Shown piece after piece: positions 53,836-62,771 of a stretch of DNA of 64,000 bases; position 1 is the stretch's first letter, and each line of letters starts with the position of its first letter. This DNA comes from Candidatus Dependentiae bacterium. Its GTDB lineage: Bacteria > Babelota > Babeliae > Babelales > JACPOV01. The DNA is taken from contig JACPOV010000008.1 in NCBI GenBank assembly GCA_016191325.1, forward strand, positions 1,036,351 through 1,100,350, in the 5' to 3' direction. Under the pieces are notes generated by a model that searched no databases, was not told the DNA's origin, and worked only from the letters and a program-made list of their open reading frames with translations. A program made the translations under genes and the position numbers.

Positions 53836-54642
53836 ATGAAAATTTTAATTCTATCTTTGGTGTTTCTTTCTTTGATTCATAATCAAGAAAACTTATATTG
53901 CTCTGATAGCTTATCCTATGATCTAGTTGGCGGCCTATCAAATATTCTAGTATGTCCAATTTCGGAAAGCATTGGGCATACGTGGTCGAACGGGTCAGTT
54001 TATGATAAGCATTTGATAGAAAAATTTTATGAACTACTAAAAAAGCACGATGACTATTTTGTTGCGCTTGATTTGGGGGCACAAACAGGTTGTTTCTCTT
54101 TGTTGGCCAAGTTTTTTCCAAATTCAAAATGGTACGCGTTCGAGCCTATCGAAGAAGCAGCTGGCGCACTAAAAAAAAATCTTGCACTTAATGATATTTC
54201 GAATGTTTTTGTTTACCAAATGGCAGCAGCCGACTTTAAGGGTAAGGCTATTCTTAAGATGCCTGCGATGAATGCATGGGGGTTGGCATGTATAGGATCA
54301 AATATAGAGCGATTTACGGTTGTTATGGAAAGAGAAATTGAATGTGTCGATTTAGATAGTTTTGTATTAGCTGAGAATATTGAAAAGGTGCATTTTATAA
54401 AAATCGATACAGAAGGCGCAGAATTTGCAATTCTGAATGGCGCAAAAAAAATGATTATGCGCGATCATCCGATTATTATTATGGAATATAATGAGGCAAA
54501 TATGAGGCAATGCGGCTCAAGCAAAGAAAAGATAAATAATCTATTATCAGCGTTTGGTTATGAGTGGAAATTGGTAAGTTCTGACGATATCCTATGCATG
54601 CCCAAAAAGGGAAAAGCGCGCTTTTTTAGTTATATTTTTTAA
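53836..54642 (+). CDS. Exported FkbM-family methyltransferase
   Basis: I place the start at ATG 53836 with GAAGTGAGG upstream; GTG 53827 is possible. The 268-residue chain begins with a signal peptide (MKILILSLVFLSLIHNQ). Fold motifs are VALDLGAQTGCFSLLAKF, WYAFEPIEEAAGALKKN, and HFIKIDTEGAEFAILNGA, the last being the typical FkbM motif with Asp-x-Glu-Gly-x-E. It is a paralogue of the minus-strand gene at 52007. An acceptor on exported or host glycans would fit the signal peptide, but SAM supply outside the cytoplasm is a problem. Confidence 0.88.
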   Translation: MKILILSLVFLSLIHNQENLYCSDSLSYDLVGGLSNILVCPISESIGHTWSNGSVYDKHLIEKFYELLKKHDDYFVALDLGAQTGCFSLLAKFFPNSKWYAFEPIEEAAGALKKNLALNDISNVFVYQMAAADFKGKAILKMPAMNAWGLACIGSNIERFTVVMEREIECVDLDSFVLAENIEKVHFIKIDTEGAEFAILNGAKKMIMRDHPIIIMEYNEANMRQCGSSKEKINNLLSAFGYEWKLVSSDDILCMPKKGKARFFSYIF

Positions 54643-54706
54643 TGATGATTGCCAATCCTATTATCGTTTCGGATATCATGCGGTTTCCAAATCAGAAAGG
54701 AAGTTA

Positions 54707-55561
54707 ATGAAAACAATTCAATACGGCTTTTTATTTGTAGTTAATTTTATTTTTTTTATCCATTTCATTGATTTGTGGGCTAAACCAATTGAGAGAATGG
54801 GCCCGAAAATCGTTATAACAAATATGAAAAGAACCGATGGCTTTGGATCAAATATGCTTCGGATTATGGCTGCGGGACTTTATGCGGAGCTTAATAATTA
54901 TGAATTTTTTTATCAGCCCTTCGAAACAATGGAGCACAACTATTCCGGGAACGCAAATGATCCAGCGTTTTTATCAAAAAAAGAAAGTATTATAAACTGT
55001 ATTAATAATTTCCCGACGCTGGATAAAGCGATTGCTGCAGGGTACAGAATTAATGCTGACGATCATCTGGCTTTTCTCAATGCAAAAAGGTATGAGTTCG
55101 CAGAAAGCTCTTTTCTAAAAAAAATGAGATCGTTATTTCGGGTTGGTAAAAACAAATCAGATTATTTTGATGACCATTATTATAACATAGCAGTTCACAT
55201 ACGTCGCCCAAACGCTCATGATTGTTGTGTTTATGGAACAGACGTCCCCAGTGAAATATACAGCACCGCTATTCGTAAACTAAGAGAAATATATTCTGAT
55301 AAAAAGCCGCTCTTATTTCATATCTTCTCGCAGGGTAACGAGAATGATTTTAAAGAATTTATAGCTCCTGATACGATATTTCATATTAACGAGGATTCAA
55401 ATGATACGTATATAGCGATGGCATTTGCGGACGTGTTGATTGCTGGTAGAAGTTCATTTGGTTATACTGCTGGATATTTCAATGAAGGAATTGTTTATTA
55501 TGTTTCCTATTTTCATGCAACACTTCCACACTGGATTGCGATTGAGCAATTATTAAATTAA
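54707..55561 (+). CDS. Exported GT11-like (fucosyltransferase fold) protein
   Basis: 284 residues with a signal peptide or type II anchor (MKTIQYGFLFVVNFIFFIHF). The first strand and loop RTDGFGSNMLRIMAAGLYAE corresponds to the GLGNQ motif of GT11 alpha-1,2-fucosyltransferases; YYNIAVHIRRPNAHD matches the VHIRRGD nucleotide site, and ADVLIAGRSSFGYTAGYFNE the late donor motif. Fucosyl transfer is therefore likely but the first motif is altered. AAGGAAG precedes ATG 54707. Its neighbours include other exported transfer enzymes, pointing to a common site of action. Confidence 0.72.
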   Translation: MKTIQYGFLFVVNFIFFIHFIDLWAKPIERMGPKIVITNMKRTDGFGSNMLRIMAAGLYAELNNYEFFYQPFETMEHNYSGNANDPAFLSKKESIINCINNFPTLDKAIAAGYRINADDHLAFLNAKRYEFAESSFLKKMRSLFRVGKNKSDYFDDHYYNIAVHIRRPNAHDCCVYGTDVPSEIYSTAIRKLREIYSDKKPLLFHIFSQGNENDFKEFIAPDTIFHINEDSNDTYIAMAFADVLIAGRSSFGYTAGYFNEGIVYYVSYFHATLPHWIAIEQLLN

Positions 55562-55635
55562 GTATTCCCCTAAATTGAGTTTGACGCTGATATCAGATGT
55601 AAGCGAAGAGTTGTTTGTTTACATAAGAGACATGC

Positions 55636-56697
55636 TTGGTTAATAAAATTTTTGCGCTAGTAAAAAATGATGCGGAAAGTGAATCCTTGCAGAAATATTC
55701 ATTAACAAAAAATGGACAGTTAATTTCAATTATTCTACCTATCTATAATGAAGCAGAAAATATTTCGTTAATATATATAGAGCTCAGTAAAATCTTTGAG
55801 CGGCTTGATTGTTATAATTTTGAAATTATCTTTGTTAATGATGGCAGTAGCGATGAATCATGGAATTTAATTTCAAAACTCGCTGAATCTGATAAACGCA
55901 TTACAAGCATTAATTTTAGTCGTAATTTTGGTCATCAGATGGCGCTGACGGCGGGTTATGATTATGCTCATGGCGACGCAATAATCACTATGGATGCAGA
56001 TTTGCAAGATCCTCCACAGTTGATCATTGAAATGCTTAAAAAATGGGATCAGGGTTTTCAAATTGTGTATGCTCGTCGAACTGATCGAAAAGACTCATTT
56101 TTAAAAAAAATTACTGCTCAGTGGTATTATCTTTTACTTGATAAAATAGCTGATGTTCATATACCGCGCAATGTGGGCGATTTCAGGCTGATCGATAAAA
56201 AAGTTCTTACAACAATAAGAAACTGTCGAGAAAAGTCGCGGTATTTGCGCGGTATGGTCGCATGGTCAGGATTTAGATCTACGTATGTCGATTTCAATCG
56301 ATCAAATCGGCATGCGGGCAAAACAGGCTATACTTGGGCCAAAATGATTAAGTTGGCTTTTGATGGCATGACCGGATTTTCACTTTTTCCATTACGGTTA
56401 GCTGCATTTATTGGAATTTTTGTGATAGCAACTGGAGGCGCAATGCTCCTATTTATTTGTTGCGATACCTTTTTTTATGGTATTTATTATCCATTATTTA
56501 AATGGCTAACAACAATCATGTATATTTTCATGGGGATACAATTTCTTTTGATGTGGATTCTTGGCGAATATATTGGTAGGATTTTTGAACAACAAAAAGG
56601 CAGACCTCTTTATATTATTGATGATGTTGTCAACCAAGAAAAAATGATTGCATCATTAAAAAAGGATAGAAATGAGCCACATCAGCCAAGAGTTTGA
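55636..56697 (+). CDS. GT2 polyprenyl-phosphate glycosyltransferase, DPMS/GtrB type (copy 1)
   Basis: Moves a sugar from a nucleotide donor onto polyprenyl phosphate. 353 residues, probably from TTG 55636 as there is no nearby ATG in frame. The catalytic domain has LISIILPIYNEAENISLIY, FVNDGSSDESW, and the DXD site ITMDADLQDPPQLI. Two C-terminal membrane segments (from FSLFPLRLAAFIGIFVIA) and ILGEYIGRIFEQQKGRPLY match the GtrB/ArnC class. A paralogue at 58084 is very similar. The product could feed the GT-C enzymes at 49437 and 59091. The next gene overlaps its end by 26 nt. Confidence 0.9.
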   Translation: MVNKIFALVKNDAESESLQKYSLTKNGQLISIILPIYNEAENISLIYIELSKIFERLDCYNFEIIFVNDGSSDESWNLISKLAESDKRITSINFSRNFGHQMALTAGYDYAHGDAIITMDADLQDPPQLIIEMLKKWDQGFQIVYARRTDRKDSFLKKITAQWYYLLLDKIADVHIPRNVGDFRLIDKKVLTTIRNCREKSRYLRGMVAWSGFRSTYVDFNRSNRHAGKTGYTWAKMIKLAFDGMTGFSLFPLRLAAFIGIFVIATGGAMLLFICCDTFFYGIYYPLFKWLTTIMYIFMGIQFLLMWILGEYIGRIFEQQKGRPLYIIDDVVNQEKMIASLKKDRNEPHQPRV

Positions 56698-57379
56698 TCA
56701 ATTTGCACATAATTATAGAGAAAATTTAGACAAGTCGTTATCGCTATCTGGAGAATCAAGTGCCTATTTTGCTGAACTCAAAGCTCGCAAGCTTGCTGAG
56801 TGGTTCCCGCATTTAGCTACTAAGAAAATCTCAATTTTGGATTTCGGATGCGGAGATGGTATGATGGCCGGATTTTTGCCACGTTATTTTGCAAATGCGC
56901 AAATTCATGGCGCTGATCCATCCCCAAAAAGTATAGAAATTGCGCAGAAGAATTATCCGGAATTTAATTTTTTAATAAATTCAGAAACAACTACCAGTCT
57001 TGATTACTCCGATGATAGATTTGACATCGTTTATTCAGCAGGGACTTTTCATCACATTCCATTTGAAATGCATCAAGGATACATTAATGAAATTTATAGA
57101 ATATTAAAACCTGACGGAATTTTTATTTTATTTGAGCTTAATCCGCTTAATCCTTTGACTATGAGGACTTTTAAAAACAATCCTATCGATAAGAATGCAA
57201 AAATGCTTACACCATGGTATTCGTATCGTTTATTAAAAAAGTATGGGAAAGCGCATATCAATTTTTATTGTTTTTTTCCACGTATGCTTGCGAGGCTGAG
57301 GTTTTCAGAGAAATTTTTGACAAAGCTGCCGTTAGGCGCGTTGTATGCAGCTATAATGCAAAGAGAAGAAGGAATTTAA
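56672..57379 (+). CDS. Class I SAM-dependent methyltransferase (copy 1 of a tandem pair)
   Basis: 235 residues: ISILDFGCGDGMMAGFLPRY forms the SAM pocket, HGADPSPKSIEIAQKNYPE the second strand, FDIVYSAGTFHHIPFEMHQG and ILKPDGIFILFELNPLNP the rest of the fold. It is tandem with the next gene, with which it shares whole blocks (EFDQFA..YR, LDFGCGDGMM, DPSPKSI, FELNPLNP, NAKML.PWY). It begins inside GT2 copy 1 and ends in a TAATG overlap with copy 2. Likely target: a sugar or lipid intermediate of this locus. Confidence 0.92.
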   Translation: MSHISQEFDQFAHNYRENLDKSLSLSGESSAYFAELKARKLAEWFPHLATKKISILDFGCGDGMMAGFLPRYFANAQIHGADPSPKSIEIAQKNYPEFNFLINSETTTSLDYSDDRFDIVYSAGTFHHIPFEMHQGYINEIYRILKPDGIFILFELNPLNPLTMRTFKNNPIDKNAKMLTPWYSYRLLKKYGKAHINFYCFFPRMLARLRFSEKFLTKLPLGALYAAIMQREEGI

Positions 57380-58077
57380 TGAAACAAGTACATCAAGAGT
57401 TTGATCAATTTGCAAAAGATTATCGTGGCATTTTAGATGATGTCTGCGGATTAACTGGTGAATCGAGCCAATATTTTGCGCAATTAAAAATTCAAAAACT
57501 AGCGGAATGGTTTCCTCAATTAGTTAATAAAGAGATTACAATTCTAGATTTTGGATGTGGCGATGGGATGATGACTTGCTTTGCTAGTGAAATGTTTAAA
57601 AAAGCAAAGGTATACGGCGTAGATCCTTCTCCAAAAAGTATTGCAATTGCGCAACAAAAATACCCACACATAACATTTGCAGTGAATTCTGATAGCGATA
57701 CTAAAATAGAATTGGATGATTCTATGTTTGATTTGGTTGTTGCGGCAGGTGCATTTCATCACATTCCTTATCGAATGCACGAAGGGTATTTGAATGAGCT
57801 TATGCGCATTTTAAAAAGGGATGGAATATTAATCCTTTTTGAACTTAACCCGCTCAATCCGGGCACGCAGCTAATGTTTCACCGTTCGCCATTTGAAGAT
57901 AATGCAAAGATGCTTAAGCCTTGGTATACATATAAAATTGCACGGCCGTATGGTGGATGTACTATCAATTATTATTGTTTTTTTCCCAGATTCATGCGTA
58001 TGTTTCGCCCTTTAGAGAAAATTTTGAAAAAAATACCGTGTGGTGGTTTGTATGCTGCTATAATTAAAAAAAGATGA
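57379..58077 (+). CDS. Class I SAM-dependent methyltransferase (copy 2 of a tandem pair)
   Basis: 232 residues from ATG 57379, where translation restarts at the stop of copy 1; a frame from 57214 lies inside copy 1 and is rejected. The SAM site is ITILDFGCGDGMMTCFASEM, with YGVDPSPKSIAIAQQKYPH next. Close similarity along the full length to copy 1 shows a tandem duplication. The two copies sit between two similar GT2 genes, so the order is GT2-MT-MT-GT2. AGAAGGAA lies before the start. GT2 copy 2 follows 6 nt after the stop. Confidence 0.93.
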   Translation: MKQVHQEFDQFAKDYRGILDDVCGLTGESSQYFAQLKIQKLAEWFPQLVNKEITILDFGCGDGMMTCFASEMFKKAKVYGVDPSPKSIAIAQQKYPHITFAVNSDSDTKIELDDSMFDLVVAAGAFHHIPYRMHEGYLNELMRILKRDGILILFELNPLNPGTQLMFHRSPFEDNAKMLKPWYTYKIARPYGGCTINYYCFFPRFMRMFRPLEKILKKIPCGGLYAAIIKKR

Positions 58078-58083
58078 AACACT

Positions 58084-59097
58084 ATGTCGTTACCCTTAGT
58101 CTCAATTGTTGTTCCATTATATAACGAAGAGTCAAATTTACCGGCTCTTTATGATCGTCTTTCAAGAGTTGCATCTGAACTAAAAGAATTTTATAATTTT
58201 GAATTTCTGCTCGTTAATGATGGTAGTCGTGATGAATCGTGGCGAACAATTGCGGCATTAGCAAAGCATGATAATCGCATAAGAGGAATTTCATTTAGTA
58301 GAAATTTTGGTAAAGAGTTGGCCATCACTGCTGGATACGATCATGCAGTTGGCGACGCGATTATTACCATGGATAGTGATTTACAGCATCCACCTGAATT
58401 TATACCTAAGCTCCTTAGTGCATGGGTAGAAGGATTTGATATCGTTTATACACGAAACGCAGAGCATTATGAGAGTAGGTTTAAAAAAGTGGCGGCATTC
58501 TTACATTACAAACTTTTAGATGCAGTTTCATCTGTACATATACCCTCCTATGTTCAAGATTTTAGGTTAACAGATAAAAAAGTTATTGAGGTTTTGCGGC
58601 ATTCTCGAGAAAAAGCTCGCTATTTGCGAGGTATGGTAGCATGGACCGGGTTTTCATACACATGCATAGATGTACTATATGAAAAGAGATTTAAGGGAAC
58701 TAGTGCTTTTTCGTTTATTCAACTTTTAAAAATATCGTTTGACGGGCTCACAGGATTTTCACTTTTTCCGCTGCGTATAGCGTCCTATATTGGTGTTTTT
58801 GTCATTGCTACTGGTAGCGCCATGCTTGCTTATTTGAGTGTGCGAGCTTTCCTATTTGCGCCACTGCATTATTGGCTTTTTAAATGTTTAGTCGCGATAA
58901 TCTATATTTTTTTGGGAGTACTTTTTATTTTAGTGTGGCTTTTGGGAGAGTATATTGGAAGAATTTATGAAGAAATAAAAGGAAGACCTCTTTATGTCGT
59001 TGCTAACACAGTAAACATGCAAGACAATGGTGCTGAAAGAACGCTTCCCTTGGTAAATTATAAGAAACCGTTCAGTCGGGAGAATTGTACATGTTAG
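58084..59097 (+). CDS. GT2 polyprenyl-phosphate glycosyltransferase, DPMS/GtrB type (copy 2)
   Basis: 337 residues with PLVSIVVPLYNEESNLPALY, LLVNDGSRDESWRTIA, and the DXD site ITMDSDLQHPPEFI. The C-terminal pair of membrane segments begins at FSLFPLRIASYIGVFVIATG, and the end WLLGEYIGRIYEEIKGRPLY is nearly the same as in copy 1. It differs in the acceptor-side loop and may use another sugar. The ATG follows the methyltransferase stop by 6 nt; the next gene begins before its stop. Confidence 0.93.
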   Translation: MSLPLVSIVVPLYNEESNLPALYDRLSRVASELKEFYNFEFLLVNDGSRDESWRTIAALAKHDNRIRGISFSRNFGKELAITAGYDHAVGDAIITMDSDLQHPPEFIPKLLSAWVEGFDIVYTRNAEHYESRFKKVAAFLHYKLLDAVSSVHIPSYVQDFRLTDKKVIEVLRHSREKARYLRGMVAWTGFSYTCIDVLYEKRFKGTSAFSFIQLLKISFDGLTGFSLFPLRIASYIGVFVIATGSAMLAYLSVRAFLFAPLHYWLFKCLVAIIYIFLGVLFILVWLLGEYIGRIYEEIKGRPLYVVANTVNMQDNGAERTLPLVNYKKPFSRENCTC

Positions 59098-60326
59098 CAT
59101 ACGCACTATTACAAAGAGTTTTGAACCTCTTGTGGACATTTAGAAAAACAGACGGGCGTTATATTCATTTGCAGCAAGCATTTGAAGGTTATAAAAAAAC
59201 TAATATTCCGCTAGTGCAATATTCGAACGGAGCGTTGTATCCTTTTTGCGCAGGTGACGATATAGGAATTTATTGGCTTATGCCAAAAATTGCTCTTGCT
59301 TTTAATTGTTCGATTGATACTGTTATGAAGCTTTTTTCGTACGGGTTACCATTGATTGCATGTTTAAGCGGTATGCTTGCTTTTTTTTTATTATTTCGTC
59401 TGCCAATCCAGCGAATCGTAGCAGCTATTGGGCTAATTGCGGTACTTCTGCTTTCGCTTCGCATTGGAGACGTGTACGTGGTTTACTCATCGATCATCGT
59501 CGCTTTATTACCATGGATTTTTTATGTGTGCTCCCAAGAACTTGAATGGTATATATATCCTTTTTATGGCGTAGGCGCAGGAATTTTAATAGGATTTGCG
59601 CATTATTTTCGTTGCTTTGCCGGATTATCTTCATTGATTTTTATTATTCTGTTTGCTGCTTTAAATAAAGCATTATCGAATAGAAAAAAGCTATCGTTAA
59701 TTTTTGCACTCTTGATCGGAATGATTATTGCGCATAGTTATATGATTCATCAAGAATCTGTTTATGAGCGATTTGCACGAATGCATTTTGAAAAAGGATT
59801 GCTCTCAAGCCAAACTCATTATTGGCATACCATCTACGTAGCATTCGGTCTGCTTAAGTTTGGAAATACTCATGATATTAAATTCGAAGACAAATCGGCG
59901 GCAGTGCTGGTCGAAAAGAAACGTATTGAAAATTCTGATTTAATCTCTATCCCCACCGAAGAGATTCTAAAGAATGAAGTTATGCGCATTTTTAGAGAGC
60001 AATCTTTTTTTGTCTGGTTTACGATTTTTGCCAAATTGGGCATCCTTCTCCTTTTCTTTCTATTATCTGCCAATATTGGCATCATAAGCGCCTGGTTGTA
60101 TGGAAAGCCCTGGGAAGTTGAGCTATGCTTTGCCAGTGGAATTTTATGTAGCGCTATTATTCCTGTTATAAGCATGCCTTTTTTGACCTACTCTTTGGGA
60201 TTTATCGCTTTTTGTGTGATCTATGGAATTATGAGTATTAATTATGCGTTGGGATCATTTGATATGAAAATAAATTTTGATCATCTGCCTTTTTTTCGAT
60301 TAGTGAGGCGCCCAAATCGCATTTAA
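59091..60326 (+). CDS. Polytopic membrane protein, possible GT-C glycosyltransferase
   Basis: About 411 residues from ATG 59091, or two more from TTG 59085; GGGAG serves either. I count nine or ten hydrophobic segments. The first external loop contains ALYPFCAGDDIGIYWLMP with an Asp-Asp pair, similar in place to the acidic loop of GT-C proteins, but no family signature is firm. It could use the polyprenyl-linked sugar made by GT2 copy 2, whose gene overlaps its start. Other options are a flippase partner or polymerase (Wzy-like). Confidence 0.7.
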   Translation: MLAYALLQRVLNLLWTFRKTDGRYIHLQQAFEGYKKTNIPLVQYSNGALYPFCAGDDIGIYWLMPKIALAFNCSIDTVMKLFSYGLPLIACLSGMLAFFLLFRLPIQRIVAAIGLIAVLLLSLRIGDVYVVYSSIIVALLPWIFYVCSQELEWYIYPFYGVGAGILIGFAHYFRCFAGLSSLIFIILFAALNKALSNRKKLSLIFALLIGMIIAHSYMIHQESVYERFARMHFEKGLLSSQTHYWHTIYVAFGLLKFGNTHDIKFEDKSAAVLVEKKRIENSDLISIPTEEILKNEVMRIFREQSFFVWFTIFAKLGILLLFFLLSANIGIISAWLYGKPWEVELCFASGILCSAIIPVISMPFLTYSLGFIAFCVIYGIMSINYALGSFDMKINFDHLPFFRLVRRPNRI

Positions 60327-60407
60327 TTTTTGAGATAGCGGATCAACTATCGCTCTATTAGTTTAATTTGAACATGTATCATGAAAGTTGAAAAAGTGAA
60401 GGGTAGT

Positions 60408-61346
60408 ATGAAAAAAATATTATTGGCGCAAGTTTTGATTTCTTTTTTGACATCTAGTTCGATTTTTTCGGAAGTACCAATTTATGTTGACTTTGATACA
60501 GCCTGCGGAAAAGAAGATCCTCGATCGCAAGGTTTTTTTCACGCAGTAGAAAACTACTCACGCAAGCCAGGTTGGGCTGAGCCGGGTAGAATCTATTTGG
60601 GGCTGTTGAGAACGTGTTTTAATAAGCTATTTCATAAGCAAAATGAACCTGATAGTCAACCATATCGTATCCCTAAAATTATACACATTATTTGGCTTGG
60701 AAGCCCATTTCCCAAAAAATATATCAATTGGATGAACTCTTGGAAACTTTATCATCCCGACTGGTCCATTATTATATGGAATGATGAAATGGCTAAAAGC
60801 TTACATTTGGTAAATAGAGATCTCTATGAAAAAGCAGCAAATTATGGTGAAGCCTCAGATATTCTGCGTTATGAAATTCTCTACCAGTTTGGTGGTCTTT
60901 ATATAGATACCGATTACGAATGCGTCAAACCATTCGATTCTTTTCATAAAAGTGCAGATTTTTACGGGAGCATGATGCCACTTTGGGGATGCCAAGCAGG
61001 TGAAGTTTGGCTCATTAATGGAATTTTAGGATCCAAACCTGGGCACCCTTTTTTGAAAAAATTGATTGATTCTCTTAAAGATGAACGGGCTACTTATATA
61101 GCGGATCGAGTAGGTATTCTAAAACTTACAAAGGAATTTTTCGATTATTTACCGCATGACGAATTGATTTCAGTAGCTTTTCCATCTGCGTATTTTTTTC
61201 CATACGTCCATTCTGAAAAACCAGCCGATTTACATGGTGACTGGCGTAATGCGTTTGGCAAAAAGTGGGCTGAAGTTAAAAATGAAACATATGCAATTCA
61301 TTGGGGAGAAAATAGTTGGAATGCTGGCGTTATAGATGAAAAGTGA
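60408..61346 (+). CDS. Exported GT32 glycosyltransferase (DXD sugar-binding region)
   Basis: GT32 includes OCH1-like mannosyltransferases and host-targeting bacterial toxins. The domain shows IPKIIHIIWLGSPFPKKYIN, WSIIIWNDEMAKSLHL, YGEASDILRYEILYQFGGLY and the metal-binding DXD in YIDTDYECVKPF, and ends with a histidine-tryptophan region (AIHWGENSWNAG). I start at ATG 60408 (312 residues) with GAAGGG upstream; it gives the signal peptide MKKILLAQVLISFLTSSSIFS. An ATG at 60381 would lengthen it by nine residues. Export is notable, since its donor is a nucleotide sugar found in cytoplasm. It may be a secreted effector that glycosylates host molecules. Confidence 0.88.
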   Translation: MKKILLAQVLISFLTSSSIFSEVPIYVDFDTACGKEDPRSQGFFHAVENYSRKPGWAEPGRIYLGLLRTCFNKLFHKQNEPDSQPYRIPKIIHIIWLGSPFPKKYINWMNSWKLYHPDWSIIIWNDEMAKSLHLVNRDLYEKAANYGEASDILRYEILYQFGGLYIDTDYECVKPFDSFHKSADFYGSMMPLWGCQAGEVWLINGILGSKPGHPFLKKLIDSLKDERATYIADRVGILKLTKEFFDYLPHDELISVAFPSAYFFPYVHSEKPADLHGDWRNAFGKKWAEVKNETYAIHWGENSWNAGVIDEK

Positions 61347-61443
61347 GTCTGATTTGATACTTCTACTAAGGAATATCTAAAATTTTCATTTATAGGTATT
61401 GGCCAGAGGTTGTCAAGAGTAGTTTACCAAGGACTAAAGAGCC

Positions 61444-62721
61444 ATGTTTTTATTTTCTATTTGCGTTATATTGTTTAATTTAACCAATTTTGCATCGGGA
61501 ATATTTGCGAAAGAAATTGTTTTCTGCGGTACTCCTATTTTTTCACCTGACGATCTTCCGTGGGATTTCAATAGATCAATTGAAAGTCAGGAAACGATGA
61601 AATATTTCTCGGAAAAATTTAAAAAGATGGGTTATGAATTGAGGCACGCTTTACCTGAAGAAGAGGGTATCGAAAATGCTGACGCTATTATAGGCTTTGA
61701 TATGGCTTGCATGAATCTGCCATATACACATAAATGTATTTGTGTAATGTGGGAACCCCCAACAGTGCTGAATGACATGTACGATATTCAAAAACATGCC
61801 CCCTTTAAAAAATTTTTAACAATGATTGATCCACTTGTAGATAATAAGAAATATTTTAAATATTACTTCCCGCAGTTATCCCTGAAAATGATAGATCCTG
61901 TGAGCTTTGAAGATAAAAAATTAGCCGTTCAGATTTCGGGAAATAAGTACTACGCATCTCGCTATGAACTCTATTCGGAACGCAGAAAAGTAATTAGTTT
62001 TTTTGAGAGTAAATGCATCGATGATTTTGATTATTATGGTATAGGATGGAAAGGATCGAGGAACTATAAAGGGGCGACGAAAGTTAAAAAGGATGTCTTA
62101 AAAAACTATAAATTTTCTTTTTGCTATGAGAATTCTAAAAATATAACTGGTTATGTGAGCGAAAAAATATTCGATTGTTTCATTGCTGGATGTGTTCCCA
62201 TTTATTTGGGGGCGGATAACGTTACCGATTTCATCCCAGAGGGGTGTTTTATTGATAGACGCCAGTTTGCTAATCTTGAAGATGTATACAACTATATCAA
62301 AAACATTTCTAAAGAGGAATACAATACATATATAGCCAATATCGATAGTTTTCTTAAAAGTGACGAGTGCTTTTTGTTTTCATTAGATTACTTTGTTCAT
62401 ACTATGGCTATTCACGCAATCCCAGATTATAGACCCGAAATTGTTTTCGATGAAGATACCGCAAAAAAGCTCTATCGAGTCGATGGACTAAGGAAGTCAC
62501 ACGAAAAAATAAGATTAGAAGATAAGAAGCTTTTTTTTGAACAGAATAGAAACGTATTTTTAAAGAAATGGGCTTATATTATTTGGTCTAAATTCTTTTT
62601 CATTTGGGATAGTAGCTCAAGAAGATATTTTATTAGCTTAGTAACGACTTTCGCCTTGCTTATTTGCTATTTGTTTTGGAAATATTTATTAAGGGTAAAG
62701 AAGCAATACGGAAGTAGTTGA
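61444..62721 (+). CDS. Exported GT10 (fucosyltransferase-like) glycosyltransferase with C-terminal membrane segment
   Basis: 425 residues. The signal peptide (MFLFSICVILFNLTNFASG) leads into the GT10 domain with FCYENSKNITGYVSEKIFDC, IAGCVPIYLGADNVTD and FIDRRQF. It is a full-length paralogue of the gene at 12227-13288, sharing KMIDPV, QISGNKYYASRYELY-type blocks and MWEPPTVL. A feature absent from the other copy is a C-terminal extension of 60 residues with a membrane segment (FISLVTTFALLICYLFWKYL), so this enzyme is probably anchored. ATG 61444 has a weak ribosome site (AAAGAG). Confidence 0.9.
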   Translation: MFLFSICVILFNLTNFASGIFAKEIVFCGTPIFSPDDLPWDFNRSIESQETMKYFSEKFKKMGYELRHALPEEEGIENADAIIGFDMACMNLPYTHKCICVMWEPPTVLNDMYDIQKHAPFKKFLTMIDPLVDNKKYFKYYFPQLSLKMIDPVSFEDKKLAVQISGNKYYASRYELYSERRKVISFFESKCIDDFDYYGIGWKGSRNYKGATKVKKDVLKNYKFSFCYENSKNITGYVSEKIFDCFIAGCVPIYLGADNVTDFIPEGCFIDRRQFANLEDVYNYIKNISKEEYNTYIANIDSFLKSDECFLFSLDYFVHTMAIHAIPDYRPEIVFDEDTAKKLYRVDGLRKSHEKIRLEDKKLFFEQNRNVFLKKWAYIIWSKFFFIWDSSSRRYFISLVTTFALLICYLFWKYLLRVKKQYGSS

Positions 62722-62771
62722 AGCAAGCCGCGCCTCTAAATGGGGATGTTTTATTCATGCATAAACGATTT

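Noticed and set aside
57214-57378. Longer N-terminus for methyltransferase copy 2
   Set aside because: It overlaps copy 1, and homology between the copies begins only at ATG 57379.
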